From assembly GCF_902167145.1 (NCBI RefSeq), contig NC_050101.1, forward strand, positions 178,928,428 to 178,992,427: a DNA stretch of 64,000 nt. The letters are read 5' to 3'. The position numbers and the translations under genes were made by a program. This stretch comes from Zea mays. Taxonomy: Eukaryota > Streptophyta > Magnoliopsida > Poales > Poaceae. Positions 57,063-64,000 of the stretch are shown one piece after another; positions within the stretch are counted from its first letter, which is position 1; each line of letters opens with the position of its first letter. Under the pieces are notes generated by a model. That model did no database searches and had not been told where the DNA came from. It saw only the letters and a program-made list of their open reading frames with translations.

Positions 57063-58304
57063 TGAAAGGGAAATGTGCCCTTGGGCCATTTCTAAGTATT
57101 TTGGTGATTGAGTGCCAACACAAGTGCTTAAATGTGAATTTATGCTCATGGATGGACAAAGTGCAAATCAAGAGCAAAGGTATGTTTCTAAGTCTTAGTA
57201 CATTGGTTTTGTGTACTAATATACTTGTCTAAGTGTTAGAAACAGAAAGAAGAAGAAAAGAGAAGAGATGGCTGTGTACAGCCAAGAGGCTGTTTCGGTC
57301 TGGGGCACCGGACTGTCCGGTGGTGCACCGGACAGTGTCCGGTGCGCCAGGCTGCCTCGGCCGAAGAGGCCGCTCTCGGGAATTCGCCGACGACGTACGG
57401 CTAAAATTCACCGGACTGTCCGGTGTGCACCGGACTGTCCGGTGAGCCAACGGTCGGCCGCGGAATCCGTGCGCGACACGTGGCCGAGCCAATGGTCGGA
57501 AGGGGGCACCGGACTGTCCGGTGTGCACCGGACATGTCCGGTGCGCCAACGGCTCCCAGATCTGCAAAGGTCGACTGCGCTGTTTAAGGAAGGAAATCGG
57601 GCACCGGACAGTGTCCGGTGTGCACCGGACTGTCCGGTGCGCCCGACGACAGAAGGCAAGGATGGCCTTCCAGATTTGTTCTCAACGGCTCCTAGCTGCC
57701 TTGGGGCTATAAAAGGGACCCTTAGGCGCATGGAGGAGTACACCAAGCATTCCTACAACATTCCTAAGCACCAAGACATCGATCTCGCGCATTCGTTTCA
57801 TTGTGATAGCATATAGAGCTCTTGTGGAGTTGTGAACTCTTTGAGTTGTGTTGCGAGCTCTTGTTGCGACTTGTGTGCGTGTTGTTGCTCTGATCTTTTG
57901 AAGTCTTGTGTGCGTTGCTCATTCCCCCTTGCTCTGTGTTTCTCTGTGAACTTCAATTGTAAGGGCGAGAGGCTCCAAGTTGTGGAGATTCCTCGCAAAC
58001 GGGATTGAGAAAAAGCAAGCAAAACACCGTGGTATTCAAGTGGGTCTTTGGACCGCTTGAGAGGGGTTGATTGCAACCCTCGTCCGTTGGGACGCCACAA
58101 CGTGGAGTAGGCAAGCGTTGGTCTTGGCCGAACCACGGGATAAACCACTGTGTCGTCTCTGTGATTGATCTCTCGTGGTATTGTGTTTTGTTGAGACTCC
58201 TTTCTAGCCACTTGGCATTTATTGTGCTAACACTTGACAAGTTTTTGTGGCTATAAGTTTAAGTTTTACAGGATCACCTATTCACCCCCCTCTAGGTGCT
58301 CTCA
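57063..58304 (+). repeat. 5' LTR of the second Ji-type Sirevirus (1242 bp)
   Basis: Starts TGAAAGGGAAATGTGCCC and ends CTAGGTGCTCTCA. TATA box TATAAAAG at 57709-57716. Followed by ATTGGTATCAAAGCC. Confidence 0.92.
57306..57639. promoter_or_regulatory. Sirevirus palindrome cluster, second Ji-type LTR
   Basis: Four groups of CACCGGACWGTCCGGTG and spaced or shortened forms (CCGGACAGTGTCCGG, CCGGACATGTCCGG) lie between 57306 and 57639, upstream of the TATA box. Their number and spacing differ from both LTRs of the related element. Confidence 0.8.
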
Positions 58305-58354
58305 ATTGGTATCAAAGCCGTTCTCTTCAAGAAAGGGACTAACCGCCCGAAGAG

Positions 58355-60742
58355 ATGGATCCTAAGGGGAAGGGAATCGTGATCAACGACAAGGAAAAGG
58401 AGTCCTTCGTCAACGAGCCAAAAGATGACAAATCCAACGACTCTGGCTCGGGCCACAGACATAAAGATGGGAAGAAGAAGAAGACAAGACGTATCAAGGA
58501 GATCGTCTACTACGACAGCGACGAGTCTACTTCTTCCCACAAGGACGACGACTACGACAAACAAAAGACGGTTAACTCAAACTTTTCTTTTGATTATTCG
58601 CGCATTCCGCACAGCTCAAATGCTCATTTGCTCCCCATTCCACTTGGCAAGCCTCCTCACTTTGATGGAGAGGACTACGGATTTTGGAGTCACAAAATGC
58701 GTACACACCTATTTTCTCTCCATCCAAGCATTTGGGAGATTGTGGAAAGTGGAATGAAATTTGATAGCTCGGATAGTCCTTCGTTTATTAATGAACAGAT
58801 CCATAAAAATGCACAAGCTACTACTGTGTTGCTAGCCTCTTTGTGCAGGGACGAGTATCACAAGGTGAGCGGCTTGGACAATGCCAAGCAAATTTGGGAC
58901 ACCCTCAAGATCTCTCATGAGGGGAATGATGTCACCTTACTCACCAAGATGGAGTTGGTGGAGGGCGAGCTCGGACGATTCGCGATGATAAGGGGCGAGG
59001 AGCCGACGCAAACATACAACCGGCTCAAGATCCTTATCAACAAAATAAGGAGCTACGGAAGCACGCGATGGACGGACCACGACGTCGTCCGCCTAATGCT
59101 AAGGTCATTTACCGTTCTTGATCCTCATCTCGTGAACAATATTCGTGAGAATCCCAGGTACACGAAGATGACGCCCGAGGAGGTACTCGGAAAATTCGTA
59201 AGCGGGCGGATGATGATCAAGGAGGCAAGATACGTGGACGACGCCTTGAATGGACCGATCAACGAGCCTCAACCCCTTGCTCTCAAGGCAACAAGAAGCA
59301 AGGAGGCGCTACCTAGCAGGGTGGCACAAATTGAGGCGGCCGGACTTAATGATGAAGAGATGGCCCTCATCATCAAAAGATTCAAGACGACGCTTAAAGG
59401 TCACAAGGGACAACCAAGCAAGACCAAAGCCAAGGGGAAGCGTTCGTGCTTCAAATGCGGTAAGCTTGGTCATTTTATTGCTAACTGTCCCGACAATGAT
59501 AGTGATCAGGACCAAGGGAACAAGAGGGAGAAGAAGAAGAATTATAAGAAGGCAAAGGGTGAGGCTCATCTTGGCAAGGAGTGGGATTCGGACTGCTCCT
59601 CGTCTGACTCCGACAATGAGGGACTCGCCGCCACTGCATTCAACAAGTCATCCCTCTTCCCCAACGAGCGTCACACTTGCCTCATGGCAAGAGAGAAGAA
59701 GGTAATCACTCGTAATGATATCACTTATGATTCTTCTAGTGACGATGAGTCTAGTGATGATGAAATAGATTACTCTAGTTTGTTCAAGGGATTGGATAGA
59801 AATAAAATTGATAAAATCAATGAATTGATTGATGCCTTGAATGAAAAGGATAGACTTTTAGAAAAGCAAGAGGATTTGTTGTATGATGAACATGATAAGT
59901 TTATAGAGGCACAAAAATCCTATGCTTTAGAAGTTAAAAGAAATGAAGTGCTTTCTAGTGAATTATCTTCTTGTCATGAAAACATTGCTACTTTAAAGAG
60001 TGTTAATGATGACTTAAATGCTAAACTAGAAGTAGCTAGTAAATCAACATCTTGTGTAGAAATTGTTGAAACGTGCACTAGGTGTAAAGATCTTAATGTT
60101 GATGCTTGTAATAAACATCTAGTTTCAATTTCTAAATTGAATGATGAAGTGGCTAGTCTTAATGCTCAACTTAAGGCTAGCAAAAGCGAATTTGATAAGC
60201 TAAAATTTGCAAGGGATGCCTACACGATTGGTAGACACCCCTCAATTAAGGATGGACTTGGCTTCAAAAGGGAAGCCAAGAACTTAACAAGCCATAAGGC
60301 TCCCATTCCCGCTAAGGAGAAAGGGAAGGCCCCTATGGCTACTAGTGCTAAAAAGAACCATGCCTTTTTGTATCATGATAGGAAAAATTCTAGAAATGCT
60401 TCTAGAAGTTATGATGCTTTTGATTCACATGCTTATGATTCTTATGCTATGACTGCTTCTAGTTCTCATGTTGTGCATGATAGAAAGGTTAGTAGAAGAA
60501 ATGTTATTCACAATATGCCTAGGATAAATGTTATTAATGTTCCTAGGAAAGTCAATGAACCTTCTACAATATATCATGCTTTGAAGGCTTCTTTTGCAAT
60601 TTGTAGAAAGGATAGAAAGGTGATTGCTAGGAAGTTAGGGGCAAAATGCAAGGGTGATAAAACTTGCATTTGGATCCCCAAGGAAATTGTGACTAACCTT
60701 ATAGGACCCAACAAGAGTTGGGTACCTAAGTCCCAAGCCTAA
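58355..60742 (+). CDS. gag: gag of the second Ji-type Sirevirus, open frame
   Basis: 795 residues from ATG 58355 ([16 protein letters not shown]). Same plan as the gag at 29210-31570: basic N-terminus, UBN2-type domain with [19 protein letters not shown], zinc knuckle [14 protein letters not shown], acidic Ser stretch, and helical C-terminal part ending SWVPKSQA. The stop TAA (60740-60742) overlaps the pol frame. No stop or frameshift inside. Confidence 0.88.
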   Translation: MDPKGKGIVINDKEKESFVNEPKDDKSNDSGSGHRHKDGKKKKTRRIKEIVYYDSDESTSSHKDDDYDKQKTVNSNFSFDYSRIPHSSNAHLLPIPLGKPPHFDGEDYGFWSHKMRTHLFSLHPSIWEIVESGMKFDSSDSPSFINEQIHKNAQATTVLLASLCRDEYHKVSGLDNAKQIWDTLKISHEGNDVTLLTKMELVEGELGRFAMIRGEEPTQTYNRLKILINKIRSYGSTRWTDHDVVRLMLRSFTVLDPHLVNNIRENPRYTKMTPEEVLGKFVSGRMMIKEARYVDDALNGPINEPQPLALKATRSKEALPSRVAQIEAAGLNDEEMALIIKRFKTTLKGHKGQPSKTKAKGKRSCFKCGKLGHFIANCPDNDSDQDQGNKREKKKNYKKAKGEAHLGKEWDSDCSSSDSDNEGLAATAFNKSSLFPNERHTCLMAREKKVITRNDITYDSSSDDESSDDEIDYSSLFKGLDRNKIDKINELIDALNEKDRLLEKQEDLLYDEHDKFIEAQKSYALEVKRNEVLSSELSSCHENIATLKSVNDDLNAKLEVASKSTSCVEIVETCTRCKDLNVDACNKHLVSISKLNDEVASLNAQLKASKSEFDKLKFARDAYTIGRHPSIKDGLGFKREAKNLTSHKAPIPAKEKGKAPMATSAKKNHAFLYHDRKNSRNASRSYDAFDSHAYDSYAMTASSSHVVHDRKVSRRNVIHNMPRINVINVPRKVNEPSTIYHALKASFAICRKDRKVIARKLGAKCKGDKTCIWIPKEIVTNLIGPNKSWVPKSQA

Positions 60743-60755
60743 ATTTGCCTTGCAG

Positions 60756-63700
60756 GTTTATGCATCCGGGGGTTCAAGCTGGATTATTGATAGCGGATGC
60801 ACAAACCATATGACGGGGGAGAAGAAGATGTTCACCTCCTATGTCAAGAATAGGGATTCCCAAGATTCAATTATATTCGGTGATGGGAATCAAGGCAAGG
60901 TAAAAGGGTTAGGTAAAATTGCAATTTCTAATGAGCACTCCATATCTAATGTGTTTTTAGTAGAGTCTCTCGGATATAATTTGCTATCTGTTAGTCAATT
61001 ATGCAACATGGGGTATAACTGTCTATTTACCAATGTAGATGTGTCTGTCTTTAGAAGAAGTGATGGTTCACTAGCTTTTAAGGGTGTATTAGACGGCAAA
61101 CTTTATTTAGTTGATTTTGCAAAAGAAGAGGCCGGTCTAGATGCATGCTTAATAGCTAAGACTAGCATGGGCTGGCTGTGGCATCGCCGCTTAGCACATG
61201 TGGGGATGAAGAACCTTCACAAGCTTCTAAAGGGAGAACACGTGATAGGTTTGACTAATGTGCAATTCGAAAAAGATAGACCTTGTGCAGCAGGGAAACA
61301 GGTGGGAAGCTCTCATCACACCAAAAATGTGATGACAACATCAAGACCCCTGGAGCTGCTACATATGGACCTCTTCGGACCCGTCGCCTATCTGAGCATA
61401 GGAGGAAGTAAGTATGGTCTAGTTATCGTTGATGACTTTTCCCGCTTCACTTGGGTGTTCTTTTTGCAGGATAAATCTGAAACCCAAGGGACCCTCAAGC
61501 GCTTCCTCAGGAGAGCTCAAAATGAGTTTGAGCTCAAGGTGAAGAAGATAAGGAGCGACAACGGGTCCGAGTTCAAGAACCTTCAAGTGGAGGAGTTCCT
61601 TGAGGAGGAAGGGATCAAGCACGAGTTCTCCGCTCCCTACACACCACAGCAAAATGGTGTGGTAGAGAGGAAGAACAGGACGCTAATCGATATGGCGAGA
61701 ACGATGCTTGGAGAATTCAAGACCCCCGAGTGTTTCTGGTCGGAAGCCGTGAACACGGCTTGCCACGCCATCAACAGGGTCTACCTTCACCGCCTCCTCA
61801 AGAAGACGTCGTATGAGCTTCTAACCGGTAACAAACCCAATGTATCTTACTTTCGTGTATTTGGGAGCAAATGCTACATTCTAGTGAAGAAGGGTAGAAA
61901 TTCTAAGTTTGCTCCCAAAGCTGTAGAAGGGTTTTTGTTAGGTTATGACTCAAATACAAAGGCGTATAGAGTCTTCAACAAATCATCGGGTTTGGTTGAA
62001 GTCTCTAGCGACGTTGTATTTGATGAGACTAATGGCTCTCCAAGAGAGCAAGTTGTTGATTGTGATGATGTAGATGAAGAAGATGTTCCGACGGCAGCTA
62101 TACGAACCATGGCGATTGGAGAAGTGCGGCCACATGAACAAGATGGACGAGATCAACCTTCTTCCTCAACAACGGTGCAACCCCCAACTCAAGACGATGA
62201 ACAGGTTCATCAACAGGAGGTGTGTGATCAAGGGGGAGCACAAGATGATCATGTGATGGAGGAAGAAGCGCAACCGGCACCTCCAACCCAAGTTCGAGCG
62301 ATGATTCAAAGGGATCATCCCGTCGATCAAATTCTGGGTGATATTAGCAAGGGAGTAACTACTCGATCTCGATTAGTTAATTTTTGTGAGCATTACTCCT
62401 TTGTCTCTTCTATTGAGCCTTTCAGGGTAGAAGAGGCCTTGCTAGATCCGGACTGGGTGTTGGCCATGCAGGAGGAACTCAACAACTTCAAGCGCAATGA
62501 AGTTTGGACACTGGTGCCTCGTCCCAAGCAAAACGTTGTGGGAACCAAGTGGGTGTTCCGCAACAAACAGGACGAGCACGGAGTAGTGACGAGGAACAAG
62601 GCTCGACTTGTGGCAAAAGGTTATGCCCAAGTCGCAGGTTTGGACTTTGAGGAGACGTTTGCTCCTGTGGCTAGGCTAGAATCAATTCGTATCTTGCTAG
62701 CATATGCCGCTCACCATTCTTTCAGGTTGTACCAAATGGATGTGAAGAGCGCTTTCCTCAACGGGCCAATCAAGGAGGAGGTGTACGTGGAGCAACCCCC
62801 TGGTTTCGAGGATGAACGGTACCCCGACCACGTGTGTAAGCTCTCTAAGGCGCTCTATGGACTTAAGCAAGCCCCAAGAGCATGGTATGAATGCCTTAGA
62901 GACTTTCTAATTGTTAATGCTTTCAAGGTTGGGAAAGCCGATCCAACTCTGTTCACTAAGACATGTGATGGTGATTTGTTTGTGTGCCAAATTTATGTCG
63001 ATGACATTGTTGGGGACTTGTTCTCAAATACTAAGAGTTAAGAACAAGGCAACATAGAAAATGTTAATCGTTAATGTCCTTCGTCCTCCGAAGCATTATT
63101 TCCTTTAGGATGTAATGACTTGCAGACGAAGGTTATGAAGGACATACCTTCATAAGTTCATCAAAAACAATGACGAAGGATGAAATATAAAGAATATAAA
63201 AGAAAACATGAACGATTATGTATTGTTATTGAACATAAATAAAAATGTTGTTGAATCACAAGTATACCTTCAATCGGAAGGAAATGACAATACAAGCGTG
63301 ACCCAAAAAGCGAATGCCAAGTCAGCGTAAACAGTACGGAGGTACTGTTCACCTATTTATAGGCACGGGGTACAACCCATACAAAATTACATACATGCCC
63401 TTTACATTTGGTGATAATTCTATAGCAATCTATCGAGGTCTAAATGGCCTTTTCATCTTTAAGTCGGTTCCCTTTTCTGCGAACATGCCGAAGCTTTCCT
63501 GCTTCGCAGCTTCGGCGCTGTGTCAACCTTCGTATCTTTTGAGCTTCTCCCTTTCTGATACGAGTCCGAAGATACCTGCTCACACATTATACTCTAAAAA
63601 CACCGTTAAATCATGCTTTTGAGGACCTTCGGAAGCCGAAGGCCCCCAACAGACATAATATTTGGTTCTACTAACCAAAAGTCTTGTGAAGAGTTTAGCA

Positions 63701-64000
63701 GGGTAATGACGCAGAAATTCGAGATGTCGATGATGGGCGAGTTGAACTACTTCCTTGGGTTCCAAGTGAAGCAACTCAAGGACGGCACCTTCATCTCCCA
63801 AACGAAGTACACGCAAGATCTGCTAAAGCGGTTTGGGATGAAGGACGCCAAGCCCGCAAAGACTCCGATGGGGACCGACGGACACACCGACCTCAACAAA
63901 GGAGGTAAGTCCGTTGATCAAAAAGCATACCGGTCAATGATAGGGTCGTTACTTTATTTATGTGCTAGTAGACCGGATATTATGCTTAGCGTATGCATGT
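60756..64000 (+). pseudogene. pol of the second Ji-type Sirevirus, interrupted by a solo LTR
   Basis: It begins after the acceptor-like CCTTGCAG (60748-60755) in the +1 frame relative to gag. Protease ([14 protein letters not shown]), integrase core and most of the reverse transcriptase are open up to CQIYVDDI. There a 644-bp solo LTR plus 5-bp duplication interrupts it (63008-63656), and the same domain resumes after it ([13 protein letters not shown]). The integrase zinc finger reads RPCAAGKQ where the related element has [11 protein letters not shown]. An in-frame loss of 3 codons removes the second Cys. The end lies outside the window. Confidence 0.85.
63008..63651 (-). mobile_element. 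solo LTR of a Zeon-type element in the Sirevirus pol
   Basis: Plus-strand ends are TGTTGGGG and CCCCCAACA, 644 bp, homologous to 10047-10688 in the same orientation but with many differences. Flanked by the perfect duplication GACAT (63003-63007 and 63652-63656). No internal sequence, so it arose by recombination between the two LTRs of an inserted element. Confidence 0.9.

Larger units (their letters stand above)
57063..64000 (+). mobile_element. second Ji-type Sirevirus, continuing beyond the window
   Basis: Plus strand. The 5' LTR is 57063-58304, with the primer-binding site TGGTATCAAAGC at 58307-58318, gag at 58355 and pol from 60756. GATGT (57058-57062) is the candidate left duplication. 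It is interrupted in pol by a solo LTR at 63008-63651. Its LTR and genes are closely similar to the element at 23964-45509, so both belong to one family. Confidence 0.88.

Overview
This is a plant nuclear window, almost certainly maize (Zea mays) or a very close relative. The evidence is the grass-type genes with GT-AG introns, the Opie/Ji-type Sireviruses, the Zeon-type Ty3/Gypsy elements and the very high share of nested LTR retrotransposons. There is no sign of bacterial, organellar or viral genome organisation. Family names (Opie, Ji, Zeon, Tekay/Prem1, Au SINE) are from recognition only and were not searched.

Layout. 1-3129: right end of a minus-strand Gypsy-type element with a decayed gag and one LTR. 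3130-10046: a gene island with a five-exon plant cysteine oxidase gene (PCO, minus, 5338-7055), several MITE-like elements and an old Sirevirus LTR remnant. 10042-48429: one four-level nest. A Zeon-type element (10047-48424, minus) was split by an Opie-type Sirevirus (15276-46264, plus). The 3' LTR of that Sirevirus was split by a Ji-type Sirevirus (23964-45509, minus). The 5' LTR of the Ji-type element was split by a 12.6-kb Tekay/Prem1-type chromovirus (32443-45068, plus). Every level has a perfect 5-bp target-site duplication (TCCGC, GTGTG, GAACA, CCAGA). 48430-55129: a second gene island with a nine-exon plastid CLPR1 gene (plus, 49354-52780, SINE in intron 5) converging on a two-exon RTM2-like HSP20 gene (minus, 53355-54364). 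55130-57062: LTR and broken gag of another Zeon-type element. 57063-64000: a second Ji-type Sirevirus, interrupted in its reverse transcriptase by a solo Zeon-type LTR (63008-63651) with its own duplication.

The three host genes act in unrelated processes: oxygen-dependent N-degron signalling, plastid proteolysis, and an HSP20-like membrane-anchored protein. They share only position. The transposons hold the most interesting structure: variable arrays of GGAC-N-GTCC palindromes in both Ty1 and Ty3 elements; an acceptor-like site at the gag-pol junction of three Sireviruses; an extra upstream ORF with a possible dsRNA-binding-like segment in the youngest element; and an all-transition mutation pattern in that element, including both of its nonsense codons.
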